From positions 1-64,000 of the forward strand of contig NZ_PVTQ01000006.1 in assembly GCF_003003355.1 (NCBI RefSeq): a stretch of 64,000 nt of DNA. The letters are read 5' to 3'. This document shows, one piece after another, positions 9,322 to 17,613 of this stretch. The notes beneath the pieces are model-generated. The model was not told where the DNA came from and made no database searches. It saw nothing but the letters and a program-made list of their open reading frames with translations. This DNA comes from Donghicola tyrosinivorans (GTDB lineage: Bacteria; Pseudomonadota; Alphaproteobacteria; Rhodobacterales; Rhodobacteraceae). Both the position numbers and the translations under genes were made by a program. Every line of letters begins with the position of its first letter. Positions within the stretch are counted from its first letter, which is position 1.

Positions 9322-10758
9322 GTGGCAGATTTAACGGCGACCCCTTCTTCTGCTTCGGCCCCGTTTTTTGGGGCTGAGGCCTTTGAGACTTGGCACAAGC
9401 GCAGCTTGCTTGTCCTGTTTCTACTGTGTCTTGCACTGCCCATTGCGTTTGAGGTTGGCGGCCAGCGACTGACGCCGCTGCGGATGTACCTGATGGTCGC
9501 TATTATTCCGACCATTGTTCTGTGTTTACGTCAAAAACTAGGGGGTGTGACGCCGGTTGACCTGCTTTTCATCGCTTTCGGTCTGCTGATTTTCGTCTCG
9601 CTTGTGGTGGTCCATGGGGTGTCGCGGATTCCCTTTGCAGGGATCACTGCGGTAGAGCTTGTGGGCGGTTATTTCGTCGGTCGTACACTGATCCGGAACG
9701 CCGAAGCCTATCAGTGGCTGTTCCGTAAGCTCTTTATTATGCTTCTGATCCTCGCGCCCTTCGCGCTGTATGAGCACCTCACGACCCGGATGTTGATCGT
9801 CGAAGTTTTCGATCGCTTCTTTGAGGTCCCGACCCGCGATCCCAGTGCGCGTGGCCGTATCGGACTTGAGCGTGTGCAGGGCGTTTTTGACCACCCCATC
9901 CTTTGGGGCCTGTTCTGCTCGATGATCTTTGTGAACCTATACACCTGCACCCGAGATCGCGGCTTCACGCGCATTCTAGGTGTGGTTCTGGTCATGTGGC
10001 TGACGTTCATGTCCCTTTCCTCGGGGCCGATGCTGGCGGTGCTATTGCAATTCTGCCTGTTGTTCTGGCGCTGGGTGACCAAGGGGCGCTGGTTCCTGTT
10101 GATCGCATTGGCGGCGGCTGCCTATGTGACCGTCGATCTTCTTTCCGACCGGACACCGATCCGGATTTTTATCGGTATTGTATCGTTCAACCCAATCAGC
10201 GCGTGGACCCGTCTTGCGCAGTTGGATGCTGGTCTTGCCTCTATCGGGAACCACCCGATCATCGGGATCGGGTTTAATCCCCTGCCCCGTCCTCATTGGA
10301 TGAGCGCGTCGATCGATAATTTCTGGCTGTTGATTGCAATCAAATACGGGATGCCCTGTGTCCTTTCGATCGTCGGTGGCTTCGTCCTTCATGCATGGAT
10401 GGCGGCGCGGGTGAAGATTTCGCAAGACTGGCTAAATGACATTCGGGTTGGCCATATCATTTGCCTTGTTGCGCTAAGCTTCGCGATTTGGACCGTGCAT
10501 ATCTGGGGCTCGGTGTCGGTCTTTGTCATGTTTTATGTGGGCGCGGGCGCTTGGATTTATACCTCTGATCTGGAGGCGGACCTTGCGGATCAGGACCCGG
10601 CTTCGGCCGATCCCGCACACAAAGGGCGCTACAACATTCAGTATTCGCGCTTTCAATCTGATGAAATCGCCCCTGCGGGACGTACTGAAACCCCGCCCGA
10701 GCGTGACGGACCAATCTACAGCCGACCAAGAGTAGAAGATGAAAGGCGTCGACCATGA
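9322..10758 (+). CDS. Wzy/O-antigen-ligase-like membrane protein
   Basis: A 478-residue polytopic protein with about ten hydrophobic segments and a large periplasmic loop in the second half (about residues 280-340, with HPIIGIGFNPLP), the arrangement of Wzy polymerases and O-antigen ligases. It probably polymerises or ligates the repeat units flipped by the Wzx-like protein; these families are too divergent for a firm choice by eye. The start is GTG at 9322 with GAAAGG upstream. The hydrophilic C-terminal 60 residues are cytoplasmic-looking. It overlaps the next gene by four bases. Confidence 0.75.
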   Translation: MADLTATPSSASAPFFGAEAFETWHKRSLLVLFLLCLALPIAFEVGGQRLTPLRMYLMVAIIPTIVLCLRQKLGGVTPVDLLFIAFGLLIFVSLVVVHGVSRIPFAGITAVELVGGYFVGRTLIRNAEAYQWLFRKLFIMLLILAPFALYEHLTTRMLIVEVFDRFFEVPTRDPSARGRIGLERVQGVFDHPILWGLFCSMIFVNLYTCTRDRGFTRILGVVLVMWLTFMSLSSGPMLAVLLQFCLLFWRWVTKGRWFLLIALAAAAYVTVDLLSDRTPIRIFIGIVSFNPISAWTRLAQLDAGLASIGNHPIIGIGFNPLPRPHWMSASIDNFWLLIAIKYGMPCVLSIVGGFVLHAWMAARVKISQDWLNDIRVGHIICLVALSFAIWTVHIWGSVSVFVMFYVGAGAWIYTSDLEADLADQDPASADPAHKGRYNIQYSRFQSDEIAPAGRTETPPERDGPIYSRPRVEDERRRP

Positions 10759-11987
10759 TCATTCGTGCATTCTTGGCCTTGGTGTTTTTCTATTGCGCCC
10801 TGCCTGCCTTTGCGGCGCAGTATTACGTGGCACCTCAAGCGCCAGCTGACGGGGTTGGGTCATCTGCGCGGCCTTTTGACTCGGTGAAATCGGCGATCCA
10901 GTCTGGCATTCTTGCCGGCGGCGATCGGCTGATCTTAGCCCCCGGTAGCTATGACGCGATCACCGTGCTGTCAGACTTCAACTTTTCTCCGCCACTTGTG
11001 ATCGGGCCTGCCCGCGCGCACACGGCACACACGCCGCAGATTTTCGTTCGACAGGGTGACGGGCTTACTTTCTACGGGATTAACGTATGGCCCGAGAAAG
11101 CAAACCTTGCGCCGGATAACTTGCTGGAAACATTTTCTGGCGCGACAAATATTCGGTTTGAAAACCTAGAGGTACGCGGAAAGCCTAACGCGAACGAGAG
11201 CTATTTTTCGTGGAGTGCCGAAGATTGGGTCACCCGCTGGCGTCACAACGGCGCGCTGTTGCGAGGGGCAAAAAATTCGGTCGTGAACAGCCGTTTCACA
11301 GGGGTTGCATTCGGGATTACCATTGAGGGCCCAGATGGTCTGGTCACAGGGAACACCATCAGCGGTTTCAGTGGCGACGGGATGCGTACCCTTGGCGATA
11401 ACGGGTTGTTTGAAAACAATCAGATAGAGAACTGTTTTAAAGTAGATGGCAACCATGACGATGGAATTCAGTCGTGGGCGCGGCACGAAGGGGCAGACGG
11501 ACGAAAAATTGTTCGTGGCGTTAAAATTGTTCGCAATCGCATCTATGAATGGCGCGGGCCAGAGCCGCATCCGCTGCGGTGTTCTCTACAGGGCATCGGG
11601 CTTTTTGACGGAATTTTCAAAAATTTCTTGATCAAAGATAACCTTGTTGCGGTCACCCATTACCATGGCATTTCGCTCTATGGTGGGGACAGTTCCCAGA
11701 TTGTCGGGAATACCGTAGTTAATCTTCGCGGTGAGCAGGCGGATCGCCCTTGGATCAAGATCGACAGCAAGAAAACCGGGCCTGGAAACCGGAACAATCT
11801 GGTCATCGGGAATGTCGCGCCGAAGTACGAAGGCATTCCCGCTGCAAGCCGTCTTAACCTTTTGTTGCAACAGCCGGGCCGAGAGTTCGTCGCACCTTTG
11901 TTGCAAGATTTCAGGGTGCGGGCGGACAGCCGCTTGTATCAGATGAAAAACTACCGCCCGAATGCGTGGGTCAACTCAAACCAGTAA
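10755..11987 (+). CDS. secreted right-handed beta-helix protein
   Basis: A 410-residue protein with a clear signal peptide ([21 protein letters not shown], cut after about residue 21). The mature part is a run of short strand-turn repeats with NxI/GNTI periodicity ([64 protein letters not shown]), the pattern of parallel beta-helix polysaccharide lyases, epimerases and depolymerases. Its overlap with the polymerase gene suggests a periplasmic role in trimming or modifying the polymer. No catalytic residue set is identifiable by eye. Confidence 0.8.
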   Translation: MIIRAFLALVFFYCALPAFAAQYYVAPQAPADGVGSSARPFDSVKSAIQSGILAGGDRLILAPGSYDAITVLSDFNFSPPLVIGPARAHTAHTPQIFVRQGDGLTFYGINVWPEKANLAPDNLLETFSGATNIRFENLEVRGKPNANESYFSWSAEDWVTRWRHNGALLRGAKNSVVNSRFTGVAFGITIEGPDGLVTGNTISGFSGDGMRTLGDNGLFENNQIENCFKVDGNHDDGIQSWARHEGADGRKIVRGVKIVRNRIYEWRGPEPHPLRCSLQGIGLFDGIFKNFLIKDNLVAVTHYHGISLYGGDSSQIVGNTVVNLRGEQADRPWIKIDSKKTGPGNRNNLVIGNVAPKYEGIPAASRLNLLLQQPGREFVAPLLQDFRVRADSRLYQMKNYRPNAWVNSNQ

Positions 11988-11992
11988 AAAGT

Positions 11993-12460
11993 ATGATTAA
12001 AAGCTTGAACAAGTTGCGCTGGTTGCGCGTGAAAATCGTCGGACTGAAACGTAGCTATCTGCGCAAGGTCTGGAATATGGATATCCATCCGACCACAGAG
12101 ATGTCGTTGTCGGCCAAATTCGACGTGACATATCCGGCCGGAGTTCATGTCGGCGCTCACACCTATGTTGCGTTTGAAGCGAAAATTTTGACGCACGACA
12201 TGACGCGAAACATCAAGGTCGACACCAGAATTGGCGAGAACTGCTTCATCGGCGGTCGCTCGACGATTTTGCCGGGTGTGACGATCGGCAATCAATGCAT
12301 CGTTGGTGCGGGCTCCGTCGTTACAAAGTCGGTGCCGGATAATTGCATAGTCGCTGGAAATCCGGCGAAGATCTTGTATCGAAACGTCAGATTGCTGACC
12401 TACGGTCGCATCGATCCAGAGTGGACCAGTGCGGTGCGGGTCGAGGAAACGGCTGCGTGA
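11993..12460 (+). CDS. hexapeptide-repeat acyltransferase
   Basis: A 155-residue left-handed beta-helix acyltransferase of the WcaF/NodL/CysE type. Hexapeptide turns are visible from [15 protein letters not shown] through [49 protein letters not shown]. Such enzymes move acetyl groups from acetyl-CoA to sugars; in this context the target is probably an EPS sugar. An upstream GTG at 11966 overlaps the previous gene, but the ATG at 11993 gives a normal N-terminus. Its stop overlaps the start of the SGNH hydrolase gene by four bases. Confidence 0.85.
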   Translation: MIKSLNKLRWLRVKIVGLKRSYLRKVWNMDIHPTTEMSLSAKFDVTYPAGVHVGAHTYVAFEAKILTHDMTRNIKVDTRIGENCFIGGRSTILPGVTIGNQCIVGAGSVVTKSVPDNCIVAGNPAKILYRNVRLLTYGRIDPEWTSAVRVEETAA

Positions 12461-13167
12461 AGTGGAGCTGGATGACAGTGCTCTTGGCAGCGCTGTCGAT
12501 CTGTCTGGTTTTGATCCTTTTGTGGGATCGACGTCGGCCGGCTTCGATCCCGTTGGGGAACGAGATTTTTGAGAGTGGAACGCCACATTTCCTGTTTTTG
12601 GGAACAAGTCTGACCGAGGGTCAGGCTTGGCCTGATGTGTTGATCCAAAAACTTGAAAGTTGCGGCGTAATCGCTGCTAGTCAGAGGCTTTCTGGAAATG
12701 GGAAGACCTCCAGTTGGGGTGTGAAAACCTTGCGGGCTGCACAAAATTCAGATCTGCGTGCGCCAGATTTGGCTGTGATTGAGTTTTCCGTGAATGACGC
12801 AGATTTCAGACGTTTCCTTTCGCCTGCACAGAGTGCGGCAAATACGAAGCTGCTGATCTCAATGTTGCGGAAAATGAATCCCGAGGTGCAGATTGTTCTG
12901 TTGGGAATGTACCCCGGCTTTGGGATACGTGGCGCGTTGAGATTGCGGTATGGCGCATATCTGACAGAGCTTGAGAGGATTGCTGCCAAAGACGAGCGGA
13001 TTGGCTACCTTGACATGGCCAAAGAATGGCAGATTACGCTACACGAGGCACCTCGGACGAAGATGCCCGACGGTTTGCACCCGACCTCAGAGATCGCTAG
13101 CCAAGTGAATGCTGATTCAATCTTGAATTACTTTGCGCTTTCTCAATCCCTTAGATGTGAACGTTAA
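12457..13167 (+). CDS. membrane-anchored SGNH/GDSL hydrolase
   Basis: A 236-residue esterase-type protein. I start it at GTG 12457 (GTGA overlap with the acyltransferase stop) because the frame upstream is the shadow of that gene. An N-terminal hydrophobic anchor (about residues 6-23) precedes SGNH block [10 protein letters not shown] with the nucleophile Ser51, then [17 protein letters not shown] and the C-terminal DGLHPTSE with catalytic Asp and His. It probably acts at the periplasmic membrane face, removing acyl groups from the polysaccharide that the coupled acyltransferase adds. Confidence 0.8.
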   Translation: MKWSWMTVLLAALSICLVLILLWDRRRPASIPLGNEIFESGTPHFLFLGTSLTEGQAWPDVLIQKLESCGVIAASQRLSGNGKTSSWGVKTLRAAQNSDLRAPDLAVIEFSVNDADFRRFLSPAQSAANTKLLISMLRKMNPEVQIVLLGMYPGFGIRGALRLRYGAYLTELERIAAKDERIGYLDMAKEWQITLHEAPRTKMPDGLHPTSEIASQVNADSILNYFALSQSLRCER

Positions 13168-13265
13168 CTCGTAATGCAGACAACAGTGCGCTGGGTTAAT
13201 CGGTGATTAAGAAAGCGTGAACATCCTTTGCCGCTCAAATGTTCTTCGTAAGGCAGAGGATTCAC

Positions 13266-13529
13266 ATGGCCATCGATCTTTTCAAAAGTTTCAGTACGTC
13301 CCTTTCGGCACCTGCGACGCGGCTTATCGCGATCACGCCATCTGATACCGAGGACCTAACCCACGTTACGCGTGCGATTTGTGTTGCAGAAAGTGGTCTG
13401 GTGCGTGTTCAAACTTTGGGCGGCGATGAGGCGGATTTTTATGTTGCGGCGGGCGTAGCTTTCCCCATTCGCGTCACACGCGTCATGGCAACCGGCACGA
13501 CGGCGACCGACATTCGCGGCCTGTGCTGA
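13266..13529 (+). CDS. GhsA-like spike-base protein (gene-transfer-agent head-spike family)
   Basis: An 87-residue protein with AGAGGA five bases before the ATG at 13266. The pattern TPSDTEDLTHVTRAICV, then a glycine-rich beta hairpin, then FPIRVTRVMATGTTATDI matches my memory of the family named after Rhodobacter capsulatus Rcc01079 (GhsA), the base of the head spike on the gene transfer agent RcGTA. In R. capsulatus that spike binds the capsular polysaccharide and is encoded away from the main GTA cluster. Here it is followed 42 bases later by a large spike-like gene. No other phage or GTA gene is in the window. Confidence 0.7.
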   Translation: MAIDLFKSFSTSLSAPATRLIAITPSDTEDLTHVTRAICVAESGLVRVQTLGGDEADFYVAAGVAFPIRVTRVMATGTTATDIRGLC

Positions 13530-13571
13530 AGTTCCGGCGACGCTTGTTTTGACGATGGAGGGGACGCGACC

Positions 13572-15860
13572 ATGAACATCTCGTATACCACGGCGCTGAC
13601 GTCTGCAGCCAGCTTTGGCGGCGTGCTTCGCCCCAAGCTGAAGTTCGCGAATTTGGCGAAAGGCGGCTCGCTGTCTTTTCCGCAATTCAATGGGCGCGAC
13701 AGTGATCCCAGCCACCAGCTGTCTCTTCGCCAACCGGCGCAAAACTGGTTTGAGATGTGGGGCACCAACAGTGCGCTGTTCGCCATCGTGCGCCGGTCGC
13801 GGGCGGCGACCCATTTCAACGAGACTTATGCGCTGGTCAATGGACTTAGCAACGACAACGGGCGTGACAGCTACGTGGTTCTGCATGGCGGGCGTTACGG
13901 GACAGTTGATTGGCAGCAACGGGTGGAGGCGCGGATTGCCACCTCAGGCTATCGGCCTGTCAGTCAGGTGATTACCGAAGATGCCTTCCTGTTGGTTGTG
14001 CGGCGCTCGGATGAAAGTGGTGTCGCACGCTGTTCGGTCGATTGGTATTCGCTGGCGGATGGGACGCGTTACGCGGGGGACGCGACGCAGCAGGTTTATG
14101 TGCCGCAAGCCTTGCCTGCGGATCAAAGCGAATATGGCTTCAATATTGGCGGCGCTTCGGGGACGTTGGCGGGTTGGCCCGGTGAAATAGGGTGTATCGG
14201 CTATGTGGAAGGCGCTGTGAGCGTTGCCGAATGGCAGGCTATTGCGCTAGGCGGCGAGTTCTCGGCGCTGATCGAAAATGGTCATATGATCAGATGGTTG
14301 CGATGCCTGACTGGCGATGACGGGGGGCTGGTTGCTCCCGACTGGCTTGCGACGGACAGTACGTTTGCGACCGAAGCCAATGGTGTAATGCGTGCGGGAT
14401 CATCCTTGCGGCGGACGGGACAGACGACGTTTCTTCACGTGGATGAGTGGCCCGAGGGAACGGTCTTAGGCGTTATGTCCGGCGCGACACAGGCGGCGTG
14501 CCGGTTCTCGGGTACCTCGGCTGGGCTTTCGGGCGCGATTGAGGTGCGCGTCAGCTATGAGAGTGACGGGGCCGTTTTGAGAGACTGGACCGTTGTCGCC
14601 GAAGCTGCCCCTGAATGGTCTGGCGAGGTATCATTGCCCATAAGCTCGCGCGGATGGTGTGTGGCGCAATTTCGTATGAAAGGCACCGAGCAAATCCTTT
14701 TCGAAGGCCGCCGCCGGATCGCCGCCGGTTACAAGTTTTTGCAGCTTGGTCAGTCGCAGACCGACATCTATCTGACGGCCCGTGATCGCGGACGGAAGAC
14801 TGAACATCCTTGGACGGCGTCTTATGTCACCAATGACTCGGTGGCGAATGGCGGTAAGGACATCGACGCAATTCAGCACTATTTGCTGGGGGATTTGGCA
14901 AGTGATGGGGTCTCGGCGTTTCTGGATCAGTTCCGGACGATCTGCCCGAATGTTCCCGTGCAGATTGTTGATGCAGCAGTAAGTGGGACAGGCCCGAACC
15001 AATTGATTTCGGATGCGAATGCGGGGCGAGATTGGCTCATGTTGCAGCAGAAGCTGGACTATGCGGGCAATGATGTTTCGGTAGTTCTGATGAACTGGGC
15101 GACGCAGGGCTGGAACGCTGAAGGATCTGTCGCCGAAACGCTTGATGCGCTTTTGGATGGGTCAGGCGGCTATAGTGGCGTGATCGATCACATGCTGACT
15201 GATGCATTGAAAGATGGGTTCAAGGTCGGTGTTTCCCCTGCAACCCGTCATTCGCGCGGCGCGCATGAGGGGCTGCGTCAAGAGCAGGTTGCGCAGGCGC
15301 ATATGCGGTACTTGGCCGTTGGTTTACCGGTTTCCGACTATGCCATCACCTCGGCTGGTGGACCTCATCCTGATAATCTGGGCGATGGGAATCTGGTCTT
15401 TGGGGTTCGGCAGGCTTTGTTGGCCGCTGAGGCATTGGATTTGTTGCATCTTCAGAACCCCGGGTTTGCCGCCGCTCGCCGGAACGGTGATCGGATCGAG
15501 ATTGACCTGTCTTTGCCGAATGGCGGAACAGTCTACTGCGCGACGCCTGCAGCCCTTGAAGGGTTTGAGGTCTATCAGGAAGGTGATCTTGCCTTCCATC
15601 AGGATGGTTTCACGGCTGCGCTAGAAGGCGAGACTGTTGTTCTGACCTCAACCAACGGCGATTGGACTGCCGGAACAATGGTTCGAGCCTTGGGGAATGG
15701 TCCGAAACGCAGTGATGGGGACGCGGCAGCGGAAAGCGCGATCATTGATAGCATGCTCTATGAGACATGGGTAGATGACGTTCTGGGGCGTGGTTTGCCA
15801 ATTGGCGGGAGTACTGTTTCGGGCCAATGGGAGCCTGACTGGACCGTGACACTGGATTGA
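13572..15860 (+). CDS. large GhsB-like spike/receptor-binding protein with SGNH-like domain
   Basis: A 762-residue protein without signal peptide, starting at an ATG after a GGAGGGGAC ribosome-binding site. Residues about 100-230 look like a concanavalin/LamG-type jelly roll (YVVLHGG, YGFNIGGASGTLAGWPGEIGCIGYV). From about residue 388 a sialate-O-acetylesterase-like SGNH domain is suggested by LQLGQSQTD (candidate nucleophile Ser395) and GGPHPDN (candidate His599), although the usual Asp three residues before the His is Gly. Position after the GhsA-like gene suggests the distal head-spike protein GhsB (Rcc01080 type). A strong bidirectional terminator follows. Confidence 0.55.
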   Translation: MNISYTTALTSAASFGGVLRPKLKFANLAKGGSLSFPQFNGRDSDPSHQLSLRQPAQNWFEMWGTNSALFAIVRRSRAATHFNETYALVNGLSNDNGRDSYVVLHGGRYGTVDWQQRVEARIATSGYRPVSQVITEDAFLLVVRRSDESGVARCSVDWYSLADGTRYAGDATQQVYVPQALPADQSEYGFNIGGASGTLAGWPGEIGCIGYVEGAVSVAEWQAIALGGEFSALIENGHMIRWLRCLTGDDGGLVAPDWLATDSTFATEANGVMRAGSSLRRTGQTTFLHVDEWPEGTVLGVMSGATQAACRFSGTSAGLSGAIEVRVSYESDGAVLRDWTVVAEAAPEWSGEVSLPISSRGWCVAQFRMKGTEQILFEGRRRIAAGYKFLQLGQSQTDIYLTARDRGRKTEHPWTASYVTNDSVANGGKDIDAIQHYLLGDLASDGVSAFLDQFRTICPNVPVQIVDAAVSGTGPNQLISDANAGRDWLMLQQKLDYAGNDVSVVLMNWATQGWNAEGSVAETLDALLDGSGGYSGVIDHMLTDALKDGFKVGVSPATRHSRGAHEGLRQEQVAQAHMRYLAVGLPVSDYAITSAGGPHPDNLGDGNLVFGVRQALLAAEALDLLHLQNPGFAAARRNGDRIEIDLSLPNGGTVYCATPAALEGFEVYQEGDLAFHQDGFTAALEGETVVLTSTNGDWTAGTMVRALGNGPKRSDGDAAAESAIIDSMLYETWVDDVLGRGLPIGGSTVSGQWEPDWTVTLD

Positions 15861-15863
15861 ACC

Positions 15864-15893
15864 AAAAGGCCGGGCGTTTGCCCGGCCTTTTTT
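15864..15893. terminator. bidirectional rho-independent terminator
   Basis: Perfect stem GGCCGGGC (15868-15875)/GCCCGGCC (15880-15887) with loop GTTT, flanked by AAAA and a TTTTTT run. It sits between the converging spike gene and the family-2 glycosyltransferase and should end both transcripts. Confidence 0.92.
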
Positions 15894-16782
15894 ATTGTGC
15901 GACCGCTTGTTGAAGCATCCACATTGCCCGCAAGCTGCGCAGTCGGAACAGGGTCACCAGCGCTTTGAACCGCTCGGGAAAACGTAAACTTTTCGCGAAC
16001 ATGACCTTCGGGGCATGGGCAAAGGACGACAAAACGACCGCGACTGCGCGGGCGATCCATTTCAAACGACCAGCAAAGCCTTTGGGCCAAGTTCCCCAGG
16101 CTTCATCCATCAGGCGATGCCATTTCTTTTTCAGGGCAGGCCAATCGGGACGAACTGGATGATCAACGCTCAGGGCCTCAATATATTTGATATCGGCCCC
16201 TACCCCAACGGCCCGCAAACACCAGTCTTTGTCCTCTGGCACGCCATCTCGAAATCCTCCGATCCGAGCGAACAGGCGACGGAAGGTCAGCAGGTTCGCA
16301 GTGACGGTGAAGTTCTGCTTTTCAATGTAGCTCTTGGTGTCAAAGGCAAACACGGTCTCAAACGCCGCCGAACCGGATTTTGTGCCATCCGTTTCGCAAA
16401 AGACGCCAACCGCACCGCCGACAATGTCTGCTTGACCCGCGACCTGTCGTGCTGTCGCGACCCAATTTTCAGCAGGAACACAGTCTGCATCCAGAAACCA
16501 GATCTGTTCGGCGGTTGTGGCGGCGACGCCAGCGTTGCGGGCATGGGCTGCCCCTTTGGCGCTTTCTTCAATAAAGCGCACTGCGGGGTAAAAATTGGAC
16601 CATCCTAGAATGCCCGGGGTCGAGCCGTTATCGACCACCACCACTTCGATCCCGTCCAAGTCCTGCGTACAAAGCGCGTCCAGACATCGGACCAATCTGA
16701 CGTGGTCGTTATAGTGGGGAATGATGATCGCGGCTTGGTAATCCGGATCAGCTGTAGTCGCTGTAGGAGCCGTAATATTCAT
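15892..16782 (-). CDS. family-2 glycosyltransferase
   Basis: GT-A fold protein of 296 residues with AAIIIPHYNDHVRLVRCLDAL, VVVVDNGSTPG, AKGAAHARNAG, the metal-binding WFLDADCVPAENW, and GGFRDGVPEDKDWCLRA (general-base region). The C-terminal part has hydrophobic, membrane-associating stretches. I use the ATG at 16782 rather than a TTG at 16809; it overlaps the kinase gene by 35 bases, so it is the last gene of the ATPase-Wzz-kinase operon. Donor sugar unknown. Confidence 0.87.
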   Translation of the reverse strand: MNITAPTATTADPDYQAAIIIPHYNDHVRLVRCLDALCTQDLDGIEVVVVDNGSTPGILGWSNFYPAVRFIEESAKGAAHARNAGVAATTAEQIWFLDADCVPAENWVATARQVAGQADIVGGAVGVFCETDGTKSGSAAFETVFAFDTKSYIEKQNFTVTANLLTFRRLFARIGGFRDGVPEDKDWCLRAVGVGADIKYIEALSVDHPVRPDWPALKKKWHRLMDEAWGTWPKGFAGRLKWIARAVAVVLSSFAHAPKVMFAKSLRFPERFKALVTLFRLRSLRAMWMLQQAVAQ

Positions 16783-17602
16783 CTGAGTATCTGCACTTGT
16801 TAAGAACAATTCCGGCGACGTTGGTCAGCTCGGCCACTTGCCGTTCTAGAACGTCGATCTGTTTGACGGGCGTCTTTTCCGCTTCCATGACGATCAGCGC
16901 CGCATCGACCATCCGCAAAAAGCCGTGGGCATCGTCAGCAACCATCATTGGCGGCATGTCGAAGAGGGTCACATCTGGGGCGTAGGTCGCCTCCATCTGA
17001 GCCAGCATGTCTTCGGTGGCTTCGCTCTGTAAAAGTTCGGCCGAGTTGGGCGCAGGGCCGTCATTCATGCCGAACGCAAGGTTGGAGCCGTAACGACGCA
17101 CGTGCTCATCGAACGGGATCTCGCCGTTGATGACTTGCGCCATGTTGCCGAAAAGGCTTTGACCCAGATATTTAGACAAGGTGGGGCGGCGCATATCGAA
17201 ATCGAACGCCATAACTCGCGTATCCCTCTGGCGCGCAAAGGAAAATGCAAGGTTCACGACGGTGGTCGATTTCCCCGCAGACGCGGCGGCCGAGAGGATG
17301 GCGATCCGTTTCCAGCCGTTCTTACGCACCAGCCGCATCAGTTTGGTGCGCAGCATGTCGTAGGGTGCGGACTCGGGGCCAGGTTCCAGTGCGACCAGAC
17401 GATTGTACTGAAGGATATCAGCCAGAAGGCGCAATTCCGGCAGGTTTTTCCATGCCAGATCAATCCCGCTTTGATGGCGCTGGTTCGCGGCCCATCCTGT
17501 CATGGCGGATTCAATCTTGAAGGCTTCTGACGCCGGATTGCTGGCCAGTCTTTTCTGGCGCTGCACCCGTGCTTTTTCCATTGCTGCTTGAAGACGTTCC
17601 AT
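16748..17602 (-). CDS. CpsD/CapB-type BY-kinase (PEP-CTERM/EPS system)
   Basis: Cytoplasmic bacterial tyrosine autokinase of 284 residues that regulates polysaccharide chain assembly with the Wzz-like protein encoded directly upstream. Walker A is SAAASAGKSTT (residues 104-114), Walker A' is VMAFDFDMRRP with Asp134/Asp136, and Walker B is VTLFDMPP. The C-terminus is a tyrosine cluster (YSDEYYGSYSDYS) as autophosphorylation target. It starts MERLQAAMEKAR with an AGGGGA ribosome-binding site, 11 bases after the Wzz stop. The free-standing kinase plus separate Wzz arrangement is typical of exosortase-associated EPS loci. Confidence 0.9.
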   Translation of the reverse strand: MERLQAAMEKARVQRQKRLASNPASEAFKIESAMTGWAANQRHQSGIDLAWKNLPELRLLADILQYNRLVALEPGPESAPYDMLRTKLMRLVRKNGWKRIAILSAAASAGKSTTVVNLAFSFARQRDTRVMAFDFDMRRPTLSKYLGQSLFGNMAQVINGEIPFDEHVRRYGSNLAFGMNDGPAPNSAELLQSEATEDMLAQMEATYAPDVTLFDMPPMMVADDAHGFLRMVDAALIVMEAEKTPVKQIDVLERQVAELTNVAGIVLNKCRYSDEYYGSYSDYS

Positions 17603-17613
17603 TGCGGTTCCCC

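Noticed and set aside
13266-15860. Prophage remnant
   Set aside because: No integrase, capsid, terminase or tail genes are present on either side; the pair fits the known separate location of GTA head-spike genes better.
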